Assembly (NCBI GenBank): GCA_033060915.1
Contig: CM065394.1
Coordinates: 31,268,501-31,332,500, forward strand
DNA from: Euryodendron excelsum
Lineage: Eukaryota > Streptophyta > Magnoliopsida > Ericales > Pentaphylacaceae
Length of the DNA: 64,000 bases
Direction of reading: 5' to 3'
The notes beneath the pieces are model-generated. The model had not been told where the DNA came from. It made no database searches and saw only the letters and a list, made by a program, of their open reading frames with translations. Below are positions 1-14,405 of this stretch, piece after piece (the first letter of the stretch is position 1; the number at the start of each line of letters is the position of its first letter). A program made the position numbers and the translations under genes.

Positions 1-598
1 AGTTTGAGCAATCAAAAGTCAATTATTTTATCACATTTTAATTTATGAAAATGAAATTAGTTTTTGCCTCTATATTGATAAAATAATGTAAAGATGTGCG
101 TGTGCACAATTGTACTTCTGTACAGAGCTAAACACTAGAATATCTCCGAAGAGGGGCCTAAACAAAGACCAAGAGAGCTCATTCCACATTCACAACGTCC
201 TCCGTTGCACGTGCCACCTATGAAAAAGGGCACGTCTGTTAATATGATGACGATTATTCAGTTTTCTCTAGATCTGTTGGCCAAGAAAAGCCCCCCTTCG
301 CTTCAAATTTAGAGTGTTTGATTAATTAGTTTTGTAAATTATAAATTATTTTTAAAAAATTATATTTAAAATAATTTTTTTTTAAAATATAATTAAATAT
401 AAATTATCTTTTAAAACACCTAATTAAATATTAAAAAAATTATAAATTACTAAATAAATTACACGAAAACACACAAAGGAAGAGAGTGAGGTTAGAGAGA
501 GAAAGTGAGGAGAGCCAAACAGTCTCTCCGACCCTTTTAAGCTTATCAGCAGTTATCTTCCCCACGCAGTTCTCTCATCTTGGTCCCAGTGAAAGCAA
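1..598. other. 5' flank of the HIPP gene
   Basis: Upstream region of the HIPP gene. It is AT-rich and contains a MITE-like inverted repeat (313-472). I see no coding sequence. A purine-rich GA stretch near 480-515 probably lies in the 5' UTR. No TATA box can be assigned with confidence. Confidence 0.5.
313..472. mobile_element. AT-rich MITE-like inverted repeat, copy 1
   Basis: The left end (GTGTTTGATTAATTAG...) and the reverse complement of the right end (GTGTTTTCGTGTAATTTATT...) match imperfectly over about 40 bp, leaving only a short AT-rich centre. This gives a nearly palindromic non-autonomous element of about 160 bp. A shorter relative lies at 8077-8186 with the same GTGTTTG start and internal TAAATTATAAATTA. 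No transposase and no clear target duplication is seen. Confidence 0.5.
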
Positions 599-2190
599 AT
601 GGGAGAGGTCTCCGAATCTTTCTAAACTCCTCCACTCATTTCATATCATGTTTTTGTTGTTGTTTATCGTTTGTTTTAGTTGTGGTGCTGATTTTGTGTA
701 TTTTGGGTGGTGCTTTTTCAGGAAGAAAAGAAACCAGAGGAAAAGAAGATGGAGGAAAAGAAACCAGAGGAAGGTAAGAAGCCGGAGGAAGGGAAACAGG
801 AAAAACAGGAAGAACCCAAATCGGAGAAGCCAAGCGAGGAGAAGAAAGAAGATAAGAAGGCTGAGGGATCCAAAGAGCCACCGCCACCACCTCCCCCGCA
901 AGAGATTGTGCTGAGAGTCTACATGCATTGCGAAGGATGCGCCAGAAAGGTCCGCAGGTGCCTCAAAGGCTTCGAAGGTTAGAACTTTTCTTTATTTTTC
1001 TCTCTCAATTTCTCATCCTTTTGATCTCTGGTTTGTTTATCTCTTGATTTAGTTTTGAAGTTTGATTTAGTTTGGTTTCTTATAGGAGTCGAGGATGTTC
1101 AGACCGATTGCAAGACGCATAAGGTGGTGGTGAAGGGTGAAAAGGCAGATCCGTTGAAGGTTCTAGAGAGGGTCCAGAAGAAGAGCCACCGGCAGGTGGA
1201 GCTACTCTCTCCGATTCCAAAACCGCCGGCGGAAGATGCCAAGAAGACGGAAGAGAAAGAAGTTGTTAAGCCTGAAGAGAAAAAAGTAGCGGTCCGTTAG
1301 TTTTTGTTATTACCGCAAGCTTTTACGATTTCAATTCCTCCATTTCTGTAGATATTGAGGTCTCGTGAATGTCTTCTTCTTGTTGCTCTGCAGCCTCAGG
1401 TGATTACAGTAATTCTCAAGGTTTACATGCATTGTGAGGCTTGTTCTCAAGAAATCAAAAGACGCATACTCAGAATGGACGGTGAGTTTTTGGTAATTGA
1501 ATCTCTTAAAACAAAACCCAAAAAGAAAAAAAGGTGTTTTGATTGTATATTCACAATCACTATCTTTTACATTCTGTATATTCTTTAATTGGAATAAAAT
1601 AATAATCCTTTTTGAGATTCTATGTAATTCCTTTCAATTTTGCCTATTTTTGTAAGCCACTTATTTATATTAGTTGTTAGATTACCCAAATCTATTCTTT
1701 AATATTCCAATAAAACCCAACTTTTTTTTCAATTAATTTTACAATTTCGTTTCATAATACAGGGGTTGAGAGTGTGGAGCCAGATCTAAAGAGCTCGCTA
1801 GTGACTGTGAAAGGCGTGTTCGACCCACCAAAGCTGGTGGAATATGTGTACAAGAGAACAGGAAAGCACGCGTCGATAGTGAAGCAAGAGCCGGAGAAGA
1901 AAAAGGAAGAGAAGGGCAAGGAGGAGAAAAAGGCCGATGACGGCGGAGACAAGGAGGCCAAAGAGAAGAAAGACGGCGACGGAGCGGCGGCGGCGGTGGC
2001 GGAAGGAGAGGGAGAGGCTGCCAAAGCGGTGGAGCTGAAGAAGGACGAATTCTACTACAATCATCCTCAATACTACTATAATTACCCTCAAAACTACCAG
2101 ATCGACCCCAACCCACCAAGGTTCGAATCGTACGCTTACCCTCCCCAGATCTTCAGTGATGAGAACCCAAATGCCTGTTCTGTTATGTAA
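599..2190 (+). CDS. Heavy metal-associated isoprenylated plant protein (HIPP7-like), two HMA domains
   Basis: Exons 599-607, 722-977, 1086-1291, 1394-1481 and 1763-2190 join into 328 aa. Two HMA domains carry CxxC metal-binding motifs, MHCEGC (Cys 73/76) and MHCEAC (Cys 171/174). A Lys/Glu-rich N-terminus with a seven-proline run precedes HMA1, a charged linker follows HMA2, and a Tyr/Asn-rich tail leads to CSVM, a C-terminal CaaX box for farnesylation. Known family roles are metal binding and membrane-tethered metal or stress signalling. The start is chosen from the three-codon first exon (MGE) spliced to EEKKPEEKK, which matches the N-terminus I recall for Arabidopsis HIPP7. The donor (GTCTCC) is weak. 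If that intron is wrong, the in-frame ATG at 749 would start a protein 12 residues shorter. The gene stands alone. Family assignment is very secure and the first exon is less so. Confidence 0.9.
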
Positions 2191-5063
2191 AAATTGAGGA
2201 AAGTGGGGGTTAAAATTGGGAAACGGTGCACATGGGTAATCTCCATGAATGGTCCTTCTTCACTCTGGTGGTGCTCTCTTCATGTGCCATGTTTGGCTAT
2301 TTTAGTATAAAACCTGCAGAGGAACTGTAGAATTTTGTGAGTCTTTGTTGTACCTTTTTTTTTCTTTCTTTTTTAATCGTTGTTATAACTTACATATAAA
2401 ATAATAATATAATGGCATATGTATAAATTTAAAATGTTAGCACCTAATTTTGTTTATTCTGCCTTGTAATTTTTGGGTAGTTGAATATTTGTAATTGTCT
2501 CTTTTGGGTTTGGTGAATGGTCTTCTGTTGAACTGTTTGAACATGATCGACTAGGTGTTTTACACAACTTGGCTTTACAAGTTTTCATCATTTCTTCAAA
2601 ATTTAGGCTTTTTTGTGTCTTGATTTCTTTTTTATGAGGAGAAATTACTGTGTACCCACCCAAGCAGTGTAAAATCGGAATAAGTTCGATAGTTAAACTC
2701 AATATGTTCGACTTTCGACTTTACGGTTTGTTCCAGAGTTGAATTCTTTCAAAGGTATTCATCTTTTGGTTACTGTGCAGGTTTTTTTATTTTTTTTTCA
2801 GTTTAACGGTTGAAGTTTTCGCATCTTTACTATTTTTTTTTAATTTAATTAATTATAAATCATTCGTGCCGAGACTAAAATATTTGCAGTGATAAATTAT
2901 TTGGATTAGTGGTGGTTAATGATTTTATTATCAAACATGAGGTAGAAAGGAAAAGAGAAAAGGCCAGAAAGAAAAAGAAAATGAAAAGACTGGTAAACTC
3001 AGTGAAGTTCTTCAGTTTGGGAAGTGAAGGCTAAAGAGAAAATAAGGGCACTAGTAATTTCGTGGAAAATAACTATTTAGCTGTCACATCAATGGAAGTT
3101 GGTGCTCTCTTCTATGCTTACCACTCAAAATCTCAACTATAAACGACCACCAGAAGTTGGTGGGAAAGCACCTATTTGAGAACACTATTTGAGAGCCATT
3201 GACGAGCCTGATGGACTTGGGAGTTGGGACACCTCAGGTCTCTTCTCAAACGAAGTTGAAGAATAATATGTGACCTGCACTAGGGATTTCGCATTTTTAT
3301 TTTGCATTCGTTTTGGTTATAGGTCTAAAAACTCTAGAATCAATTAAGATCGGTTATGCACGTCACTATTTTATGAATTTTAAGGGGTTTTTCAAAAATA
3401 AGGGGTGGCCAGCCTCCCTGGCCTCAACAAACAGACCTACGTGTGGGCTAAGGGAGCACCGCCTCTCCTAAATTTTTTAAATTGTGCTCAAATCTTATAA
3501 TTTTATATATTTATAATAAAAATTAGTATTTTCGCTCTCTTTAAGACTTTGAAATTCTATTTATATTTCATAATTTTTTGAGTATTTAGTATAAGAATAA
3601 GAGTATTAGCCTCCTATGATTGAGAAAATTTTACCTGTAACTTTTCGAAGTCATAAAAAAATTTTTTTACCTTAACCCGTCAAAAAAAATTCAGGTCACC
3701 CCATTTATCTTCACCCCCTAGCTCCGTGTCTAATGGACATCCATTCAAGCCGAGGACTTGAGGTTTTGGTTCATCTTGGGTCCTCACATCCACCTTTTGG
3801 CGTCAACCCATGGTAAAACCAAACCATCTCTCTCTCTCCCTGAAAATCCAAAAATCAAAAGAATCTGGAAAATGCATGGGAAAAGCATATGCGAATGGGA
3901 AATGAGGTAGAAATTTCTGGGAAATGCATTGTGAAAAGAAAATGCAAATGAGGTAGAAATAAATGTGAAATGCACTGAACTCCTAAGCCACGCAGTAAGG
4001 GGGACCTAGGCATAGGAAACAACCATGTAAGTGCATGCTGGAAGTTTGTTTCTTTTTGTGAAAAGTTGTGATGTCTGGCAGATAAAGTCCACTAAATTTT
4101 GTTTTTTCCCTAACTGAAAAAAGAAAAACCAATTTTCGTTTTCGAAAGATAATATTATTTAATAGGTGTGACTTCAAGAATCTGAGATTATACAATGGGA
4201 TTTTGGCTAGCAAACATAAAAATAAATAAATAGTAGTGATTTTGATTTCACTAATCGGATCTTGAATTTATTAAGAAAAAAGAAATAAAAGGAAACAAAT
4301 TACTTATACATGCTTTTGTTTTTATGAGTAATCAAATAAATAAATAAATTTTTTTTGATAAATATCTATTTTTTTCATTATTTTAATTGAACCTAACAAA
4401 AAATTTACTATTTATCGTCTTTCATATCATCTATTTTTTCTATATTTTCCCTTTTCCTCCGCCACGTACGTATGATCCAAACATAACATCTATGTAGCAT
4501 TATCAAGGGTGCACATTCACAAAAGCAGTGATCTGAGTGATACCATCTCTGATCTCTCAACCATATGTTGGTGAAAAAAATGAGGACAATTATGGTCTTT
4601 ATGTAGTCCATGATCTACAAGTCGAAGACCACTCTAGCTATAGCTAGGCATTGTTGAGTAGTCAAATATTGCTTTCAATTATATTATAGGGATAGGTAAA
4701 ATTCCCTTTCAAAAGTTTTTGAGGACTGCTTTTGATCGGTCCATAAATGACTCTAGGGCCACAAGCTAGCTAGCTTTGCATTTTTCACATCATAGGTAGA
4801 GAATGACCTCCTCTGCATGTGTTCATTCTTCCTAGGTTCAAAAATCACACCACAACTGTTGTGGCTAACCTTTTGAATGATGTGAATGTATGTACAGATT
4901 ATATATCTATACTATGGCTTTGTCTACCTTCTAGATTTGTCTATTGATTACTGTATAGTAAAGGAGGAACTGTTTTTGTTTTCTTAAAATAAAAATGGAT
5001 GGTGATGAGGGATGGGAGGCCACACCCGAGTAGTAGATGACGTGGAGTTTTTTTCTCATAAGA
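2191..5063. other. Intergenic, no gene seen
   Basis: AT-rich non-coding DNA downstream of the HIPP gene. The first 200-300 bp should hold its 3' UTR. The open frames here are short, low-complexity and match no family I recognise. Confidence 0.5.
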
Positions 5064-5212
5064 GAGTAGTTTTAAAATTTATTACCTAAAATTAGGTTGT
5101 TTGAAATTTATTTATCAAAATCAAGTTGGGCTAAAATTTGTGTTTTAAAGACAACTTCAAGCCTGAAAACTTATAAACCAACTTAATTTGGTAAATAAGT
5201 TTCAAACAGAAA
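5064..5212. mobile_element. TIR element of the AGAGTAGTTTTAAAA family, compact copy
   Basis: The left arm (AGAGTAGTTTTAAAATTTAT, then GTTTGAAATTTATTTATCAAA) and right arm (ATTTGGTAAATAAGTTTCAAAC) are inverted copies. The centre holds an ACAACTTCAAGCC motif. The same termini and centre recur at 29128-30277 and, more diverged, at 39245-39530, which marks a dispersed MITE family. Confidence 0.55.
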
Positions 5213-6660
5213 AAATTATTTGTGTATCTTATTTGACTCTATCAATTGTGGAAAAAATTTGTATAACTTATGATTTGTGTATCTTTACTAGTATCATGTT
5301 ATATATATTTGTGATATTTTTTTTAATATTTGATATATTTATATTATTAAACATATTTTTCTATAACTTCATATTAATACTCAAAATATTAGATTAGAAA
5401 TTAAAATTGATAAATTGACCTATTTTTAGATCAAGTATTGAAATAAAAAGATAAAAAAAAAAATATAATTTATTTATCTACTACTTTAATTTAGCTATTT
5501 TTTAATAATATATTTTAGAAAATTGATATAGGTGATATAAATACTACTTGCTAACATATAAAAAAAGAAATTGCTTATAAATATTATCATATTTGTTATC
5601 CTGACTTTTTAATTTTTGTTCATATGATACTTGAATAAATATATATTCGTATTTTTTATGTTCTCATATTTTTATGCCGAGTTTTCTTACCATATTTTTT
5701 TATCATCCTTTTACCGTCCCGTATTTTACTAACTATGCTAGACACAAATGCCTTGTCTATCGTAGTTTAAAAACAATCATACTATGTTTGGACATTGGAA
5801 TATTTGTCAAATGAACTCAAAATGAAAAAAATAATAATAAATAAATAAATAAATTGAAAGGAACAAAATTTATCACTTTTTTTTGTTATATTAGGAAAAT
5901 GAGAAGAAAAATAATATTATCAAAATAATAATAACTTTGGTTTATTTACCATTAAAAAAAATAAACATGCATAAGTAATTTAATTTTTTCTTTTTTTTCA
6001 TTTGACAAATTTATTATTCAAATATAGCGTAAACACACTCATTTGTTTGTTTTAATTTCTTGGCTAGATTTACTAATGTTTTGTTTGGAATTCAAATTTA
6101 TTGAAAGAAAGTAAAAAAAAAAAAAAAAAGGAAAAGGAACATAAAATAAGAAGGATGTTAGATTTCAAATTTTATGTTCATGTTCGATTACATTAGAAAA
6201 ATAAAAAATATATGAATAAGCATTTATCTATAACAATGTAAAGATAAATTGGATAATATAGTTTTCTCACTCATTTTTTTTTTTTTTTTACTCACTACTT
6301 TTTCTTAACAATCAAATAATAAAAGTAATTTTAATTTTCATCTCTTTTTTTTTTTCTTCACATGAATCCGAAATCTAAACACAGTTGGACAAAAATAATC
6401 TTCCACCCTCTAAAAAAATTTTCTAATCGAAGCAACATATAAATATAATATTCCAAAGCTACTTGGGATATGTGGCCTTCGTAACCTTTTGGCCCAAAAT
6501 AAATTGTTGTAAGAGGGATTTCCTATAGGACCTTTCTTCCACCAGCCCTCATCTCATGCAGTCACGATGCCCGCTTAGCAAAGAGGATGAGACTAGCGAG
6601 AATGGGGATATTTTAGTCATTCTACCTCCCTTTTTTATTACTTGAATGAATGTATCTGAT

Positions 6661-6740
6661 ATTAATAAATAAATCAGTGAATAAATTCAAGAATTTTGCT
6701 ATTAATAAATAAATCAGTGAATAAGTCTAAGAATTTTGTT
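6661..6740. repeat. 40-bp tandem duplication
   Basis: A unit starting ATTAATAAATAAATCAGTGA occurs at 6661 and again at 6701, with only a few differences. This is a simple local duplication in AT-rich DNA. Confidence 0.8.
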
Positions 6741-8076
6741 ACGAATAGTTGTGGCTGTCCAATACATCCAGTGACTGTCTATTACCTCAATTAGGCTTCA
6801 CCTGCTATAGTTGCGGCTGTCCGTAACATACCTTTAAATCCAAACTTAAAAAGAGAAGAGAGAGATTTCTCACTTTAAGAAATTACTCAATAGATCTGAA
6901 ATACTACATCAATATAATGGTGTGGTATGTTCAACCACCTGAAAATAAATATATATTACTATTTTATATTGATTAATTTAATTTTTAAGTTAATTAGTCT
7001 AATTTTTAAAATTAATATAAATAACAACTTTATTAGCATGGTCACATGCATTACCTCTGTAAAGTTGACGACAAAACATATATGATAGTGTTTATTTTTT
7101 AGTAATTGAACACACTGTATCATTATGCTGATGCAGTGTTTCACTGAATAATTTCTCACTTGTACCTAGACGTTTGTTCATTCTTTGGACCATCAATAGG
7201 CTGGACCGGCTTTTCAAGGTATAGGCCGTATCTGACCAATAATTTAAATTAAGGTTTGTTTCCACAAACATCATGAATGAATCAACAACCAGCAACTAGG
7301 ACTAGGGGTCCACCCCCATTTATTTAATCTAATTTAATTTAATCAGTAATTAAAAATTATTTAGGTATTTTATGACTTTTTGCTAAAATTTTTGGACTCT
7401 GAGTGAAAAGTAAAAAATATAAACTAAAAGTTCAAAAAAAAGAAAAATAGAAAAAAACTAATACAAACTAAAAAAAAAATTATGTTCATTAATTACTGTC
7501 AATGTACATTTTTTTAAGTACATAAAGATGGCTAAATCTCTTTATTAAATTGAACTTGTAACAATAGGGATTGATAGAGGGAGTTACTACTGCGGGTGTG
7601 TAGGATTAGGGTAATTATGTTCGTGCCAAGCCTAATATTGAATCGATCGATATTGTTCAATTTCATTTTTTTTTTAATTCAGAACCGAATTGACTACCCT
7701 GTGGAATTAAATTGAATCCACTAGAGTCAGTTTGAATAAGTTCCATAGTTATGATCTATTCGAGTCCCCTATTTTGAAGAAAAGTTTTTTTTTATTCACT
7801 TAATTCTTAAAAGATTAAACTCTGTTTCATATCTTCACTTTCTGACCAGTTAGAAAAAAAATATAATGTACAAAATAAATCCAATATTTAAATATAATAA
7901 ATAATAGTTATATATGCATAATTTTAAGTTTTCATAGTGATCTCTGACTGCCAAAATAATATTATCTCATCTCAAGCTTTGAAGGTGAAAGGTGAAGGCT
8001 GCTACACCCCCACTAAAGTTCGTCTGGCAAAAATCACCTTGGACCGATTGATGGATTGGGGAGCTCGAATTTATGA

Positions 8077-8186
8077 GAGTGTTTGAATTGATAGTTTATA
8101 AATTATAAATTAATTTTAAAATATTATTTAAAATATAATTTTAAAATATTATAAATTATTAAATAAATTAGACCCAAACATTCTTA
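8077..8186. mobile_element. AT-rich MITE-like inverted repeat, copy 2
   Basis: It starts GAGTGTTTGAATTGATAG and ends with the inverted counterpart TAGACCCAAACATTC. The interior is nearly palindromic (TATAAATTATAAATTA...). It is related to the element at 313-472. Confidence 0.5.
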
Positions 8187-11100
8187 CGTTATTTTTTTTT
8201 AAGCGGTAAAGCATCCCATTATGTCACGTACGTACATACATATATATATACATACAAACAAAAAGCAAAATGTTACAGAACGCCGCCAAGTACAGTACCA
8301 TTACCATTCGTTTTCTCCATTCCTCTCTAATTCTCTACGCGCCTCTCGCCCTCGTGGACTAGCATTCACATCCTATACTCTACTGGTACTAGTCTACTAC
8401 TCATCTCTGTATTTGACGAGCAAATAATCCATTTTCAGATTTATCGGGACCTTTTTTTCCTCCCCTTTACCAGCGATAACGGGTGGAACTTGATGGCGAA
8501 TCGTCATCTCGAACATCTTGAACTCGACTTTTATGAATATCAAAATTTATACTGCTACGGCGGATCCTATATAGTCCGGCATCAAGATGGTTTCTCATGA
8601 TCAATATAAATTGTGTTCTTTTAGAAGTCAACTCTCACTTGCGGAAGAGAGAGAACCAACATCATGCTTTTGGAATTCTTGAGAAAATTTTCCCATAATG
8701 AACTAGGATATCTCCTTGACTAAATTCGTTCAAGGTAAAAAGATTCACACTTAAATTATCGGGAAGAAGTGTGTTTCTTTGAAAACGCGTTTCTGGTATT
8801 GATACAAAATTCGTTTTAAAATTTTGAAAAAACGTTTTGAAAATTTTTTAAAAATATTTCAAAAATTACTGTACAACGTTTAAAAAAAATACTTAATGAA
8901 AACGTTTAAAAAATTTAGAAAAATTGCTTGGAAAACTTTTAAATATTAATTTTACACTTTTTTTTCTCTATTTTTGACTAGGTATTTATGAAATTATTCA
9001 TATATGTTTCTACTAAATTTTGCAAAAATTTCTATTAAATTGCTTAAAAATCTCTTCTAAATTTTTTACATATTTTTTTTGAGTTTTGCGAAAGCTTTCT
9101 ATTAAGATTTTTATAAATTTTTTAATAATTTCCTGCTTTTCGTATTCTCCTACATTTTTTGAATGCCCTTTCCGTTTTTATTTTTCTTAATATTTACCGC
9201 TTCTGTATCCTATTTTGTAGCTATGGTTTTAATAACTTAATATTGCGCTTGCTTCTTTGCAAAAGAAATCAATATAATCGTTTATATACCAAAGCTTTGT
9301 AGGGACCGTTTTGATTCTTTTTGAATTGTTTTTCATTTGATAAGCACCACTATTAGGCTTTGAGTTAGTTCTAATCACCACCCATTATTTTGAGATACAA
9401 GGATGGTAATGAGCATACAAAAATTGCATAGCTCCACTGTTTTGCATTTAGTTCAAATTTTAATTTTAGTTCATGCATACTATATTCATCACTTAACCCA
9501 AAAATCAAAATTTTTAAAAAAATGCTCTTAATCACTTAACCTCACTTAACCATAAGGACAAATTTGGTAAAAAAAATTCTCTTTGATCACCAAATACAAC
9601 CATGGTAACAAAAAAAAAAAAACCTTCTCTTCATGATCCAAAGAATGATTAGCGCCAAAACAAATCGCAGTATGTGGACTTTTTTGGAGAGAGGGAGAGG
9701 GAGAATGAGAGTCACGCTCCATTGGTGCACGTGGTCTTTAACACTTTTGTGTCTGGTCTGGGGAAAGGTGGCTGGATTCGAATTTATCATGTTGGCAGTG
9801 GGCCCCACGTGATGGGCTCGGGGAATATTTACGGGCCTAGCCCACGTGACCAGCCGAACTGTTTTCTCAGTTTTTTCTTATTTTTAGGCCTTCTTGTCTT
9901 TTCTTACTACATACACAGTATTGCATACGGGAGGTGTTTAACTCCATGCATACCTGACTTAACTTTTTATCGTACTACGCAACTTTTTTTTCAAAAAGAT
10001 TTAACAATGAGTTAATTATATTTTACATCTTTATATTTTATATTAAATTTTATTTAATTTTTTTAATTATAATAACTAAACTCTTATATTTTTGATTTAT
10101 TACAATGAAAATTTTTTATTAATTTTTATTTAAAAAATGTGTAAAGAGATTCAAATGTAACGAGCACAATGCAAAAATTAATGAGCAAATATGTAAAATA
10201 TAATTATTTTCGTCAATAATTTATCACAAATTTCTCAAAAGTCACACTAAAATTATTAATATAATTAACTTAATGATGCATATAATACAATTAAGTTTTA
10301 TGCAAAAATTTTTAATTTGCTTATGTGCAATACGAGCGTATCTTTAGATGAAAAATTGTTCAAGTTTATATTTTTGCCCTTTAAAAAAAGGCTACATGCT
10401 TATCACATGGAAATTTTTATTTTCTTTCTCAAATTAAAGTTTGTAAAATATTAATATTATAATAAAATTAAAAGTGTAAGAGTTTAATTGTTATAATTTT
10501 TTTAAATTTTAAAATAAAATTTAGTGTAAAATATATTGTGCAAAATATAATTAACGCATAAACTATTATTATTTTCTGTACCTCGACTCTCGTTGTGCAT
10601 ACACGTAGGACTCAGTGGATTTACACGTGGCATTGTTATATTGTTTCATATATGGATCGGCAAACAGTACTTTGACTCGTGGATTTCAGTCTAATCTAAT
10701 CTTGCTGCTGTCAGGCACAGCGTAGAGTGGGAGGGTACATCTTTATCATGATCGTCAACATCATCATCATTATCGTCATTTATCGTGTCTTTTTGGGCAG
10801 TTTATAATCAAGTGAGGTTGCGATCATCACGTGCTGACACTAATTGGCATCTTTGTCTCATCTATTCCCGCCTACCATTGTGGGCCCAATTTATTAGGGT
10901 GGATAAAACACAACTGCTATGCTGGCATCGTGGGATCCACCTGATGCTTTATTTTTTCTTTTTTTTTTTGTAATTTGGTCAGAGTAAGGTGGTTATGGGT
11001 CGATGGCCCATTTGGCCGTCTCAAGCCCGTCTATTGTTTATAGGGTTTGGAATTTTTTTTAGACTCAATTAATTTAATAGAAGAGCTTGAGAATTAGTTT

Positions 11101-12461
11101 GAAGACTGACCAAAATGTTTATAAAATAATATGTTTTATATCTTAATGAATTTACATATCTAAATTTTATATTATTTAATACTATTTTGAAAAAAGTATT
11201 TATTAAAAAATATTAAAAAATTTAGGTTAAATTGAACAGTTTTGAAAATCATAGTTTGTTTTTTTGGGCAAACTTAAAATTTTGTTTTAGACCCGATGTA
11301 AAAAAATTTTAGTGTAGGTCAACTCAACAAATGTTCACCCCTAAGTTAGGGCATCTAGGTTAACTTACACGTATTTCAACTAATATCAATTCCCGTTGGA
11401 CATAGATCTAAAGTGTTTTGACCCTGAAAGAGTTGTCAAGTTTCAAACTGATTTAGAGCTTTTCATTGCTCTCTGTTCAGACTACTAGTTGGTTTAGTTG
11501 AAAATAATGAAAAAGGAAATAGGACAACAAAAAAATTATTCAATGCATAGTATATTATTTAGTGAATCTGACATATACCTATTAAGAAGAATGTGGCGTT
11601 TCAAGAACATTAAATAATCTACCTAAAAAACGAGGACTTGAGGAGCAGTGCACATCTGCTACTAATTTTAGGTCTGCAATGCTTTTAAGGTTCAAAAATT
11701 TTCTTTGGTCTCGATTTCAATTTTATTATACTGAAAAATAAAACTGCCAAGAACAAATAATACATTTTCTTTAAGCCAAAAGGCCGAGAATAGCAATATC
11801 CCCATGCACCACGTTACTCGGGAATTCGAGGCCTGGTTAGGGTGTAGGGAGCAAACTTGGATGGCCCCAAGGGCCTAGTCTCTCAAAAATAGTTATTGGT
11901 CAAATTTTCATTTTTTTTTTTAAACTTTCAACGCCTTCAATATTTGATTTTTTTGATTTTCTCTTTTTGAAAGTAAAGTATCTCCGATACGGAGATCCAT
12001 CAAATTTTTCTAGGGAAAATAAAATTCTCTATCAATATTCTATTTTGAAAATATGCGTTTATTATTTGTTCCTCTTTGAGTTGAGATTCTTTGGAACATG
12101 CACATGTAATTAAGAATGGAGACAATGCCACAGAGGGATGTGCATAAGTTATTTGTGCCTTTAGTCTAAACAAATTTAAAAAGGAAAATATTTCAGAAGT
12201 AAAATAGTGGTATATTCAGGTGAAGAATGGAAGTAAATTTTGTTTAAGTACTTCATGAATAGAACAATGACAGGGAAAAGTAGGTTTAACGTATTTTTTA
12301 ACAATTTTTAGTATCATGTAAAGCTCTCCCTCTTGTTTTCTCTTTTTTTGGGTTATCACTCCCTTCCCCACGCCTAATCAAACCATGCTTTTGAGACGAC
12401 ATGTGACTCTAAAGGATTAAAAATTACACCTCAATAATGTTCCTAATGTTCAGACTTTATA

Positions 12462-12462
<1 letters not shown>

Positions 12463-12503
<41 letters not shown>
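12463..12503. repeat. (GA)n microsatellite
   Basis: About 20 uninterrupted GA dinucleotides in intergenic DNA. Confidence 0.9.
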
Positions 12504-12505
<2 letters not shown>

Positions 12506-14405
12506 AAACTACACTTTGTGACGTATCATTTGCTGTTAAAATGTCATGAATCGAAATACAGAAATATCTCACTTTTTGCCAAAAAGAAAGACTATGATTT
12601 TTAATATTTTGTCCACCGTGGCTCTATATTCCTGTCAAAAAATTCTTTTTAACCATAGGGATGACAATTTTTAACCCACGGCTCCTAGCCCTAATAGTAT
12701 GAGTTTGAGGTTCAAATAACTGGGATAAGAGCGGGTTATGGGAAAAAATATAATTCGAAGTGGGTTCAAAGTGAGGTAGAATTCAGGTCACCCCGTCTCG
12801 ATATTAGTTTATGGAGCTACCAATGCATCCTATATATTTTTAAAAGAAACCCCAAATCATTGAATAAATAAAAGATGAATCAGTGAACAAAAAGTATACT
12901 AAAAATAAAAAGGATAAACAATTATTTAGTCCCTCCAACTTTTCTTAACATTCCAATATTATTTCTGAACTTTAATTTATTCTATTTAGGCCCTCTAACT
13001 TTTAAAGAAAGTTAATGTGATCCAACTTTTCAATATAAGTAAGAAAATTATATATTAATTATATTTTGGCCTTCTAAACTATAACTTACTTTACCCCCAT
13101 TCAATTAAAAATAGTTACATTTTCACCATCATAAATTTTAAAATTAAAAATTTGTTTGGTCAAAGTTTTATACTGATTTCTAAAACAAAAAGGAAAAACT
13201 AATTTCATGGGTATAAAATGTTATATATTATCTTAAAATGTCTAAGAAAATTACCAAAATGATCCACAAAATCTTGCTTTTGTGGACCACTAATTATTAG
13301 CCCTAACAATATTAAGGAGATTTTTAAAAATACGCATTTGTTAACTGGGGACAAATTTTTTTTTATACCATATCCAATCAGAAATACTCAAATTATTTTT
13401 TTTAATAGCATTAATACAAACTTAAATTTTCATAATTTAGGAGTAAAATGTAACGACTTTTAGTTTAGCCGGTAAAGTAAACTAAATCATAGTTGAAAGG
13501 TCAAAGTGTAATTAATTTTTAATTTTTCTAACTTATTTTAAAATGAGAGATCATTTTGACTTCCTTTTAGAAGTTGGAAGGCCAAAATAAAAGAAATCAA
13601 AATTTAGGGATAGCATTACAATATGAGGTAAAGTTAGATGGATAAAATGATTGGTTACCCAAATAAAAACCACAGATTTTTGGGCTTTCGTTTTGGGTTG
13701 TGGACTCCGCAGCCCTAATTCATAAGCATGGGGCAATTAAATGGGCTCAATGCAATTTCCTTTATCTGACCCACTTTGCAAACCACCCAAGCCCAGTATG
13801 TTTTCAGGCCCAGAAGAACAAAACAGGGACAAAAAAAAAAAATCATTCTAATTAAAGCTTTGTTTTATAGTTTAGTAATCCAAATGTCAATTATATTAAT
13901 TTCTTATGGGACCGATATCATAAGTTTTTTTTTTTTTTTTTTTGTATTTATGTTGTTGAGAGACTTGAGACTATTTAGCAAGTGCAGTATTCTTTTATAT
14001 TTCAACATTTTGGATGGTTATCAGAAGAAAGAGAAAAAAAAGAGTGAAAATAGTAGCTGGTTTGAAACGATCTGTTTTGTTTTTATATTTCATTATCATA
14101 ATTTCACAATGGCCAATCATAAAAACATAAAAAAAAAATAAAAAAATTGAATGATTGGCGACCCAGAAAATCTAACTGGCGTAAGGACGAATATTTTCTT
14201 GCAAGTTTACCATCCCAAGAAAAGCTCAAAACCCGTAAATAATGTGCATTCAAACAAAGAACTGCACTTTTGAAATGTGCCATAGCCTGAAGGCTTCAAA
14301 CTCTGACAGAATTACAGGAGAAAAAAAAATATAAATGTATAGATATATATAACAAAACAATCACAAAAAGACATGAACAAAATTGCCCTGTGGACAGATA
14401 TTAGA

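Larger units (their letters stand above)
5213..14405. other. Long AT-rich intergenic region, no gene seen
   Basis: About 9 kb with no convincing coding sequence. It holds a 40-bp tandem duplication at 6661-6740, a second AT-rich MITE (8077-8186), two CACGTG cores near 9807 and 9842, and a GA microsatellite at 12463-12503. The open frames (for example 9674-10015) have no family features and look accidental. Confidence 0.5.

Noticed and set aside
9674..10015. 113-codon open frame on the plus strand
   Set aside because: No family features, no splice or start context, and composition like the surrounding DNA. Taken as chance.
13776..14141. 121-codon open frame on the plus strand
   Set aside because: Low-complexity poly-Phe and poly-Lys stretches from T and A runs, with no recognisable domain.
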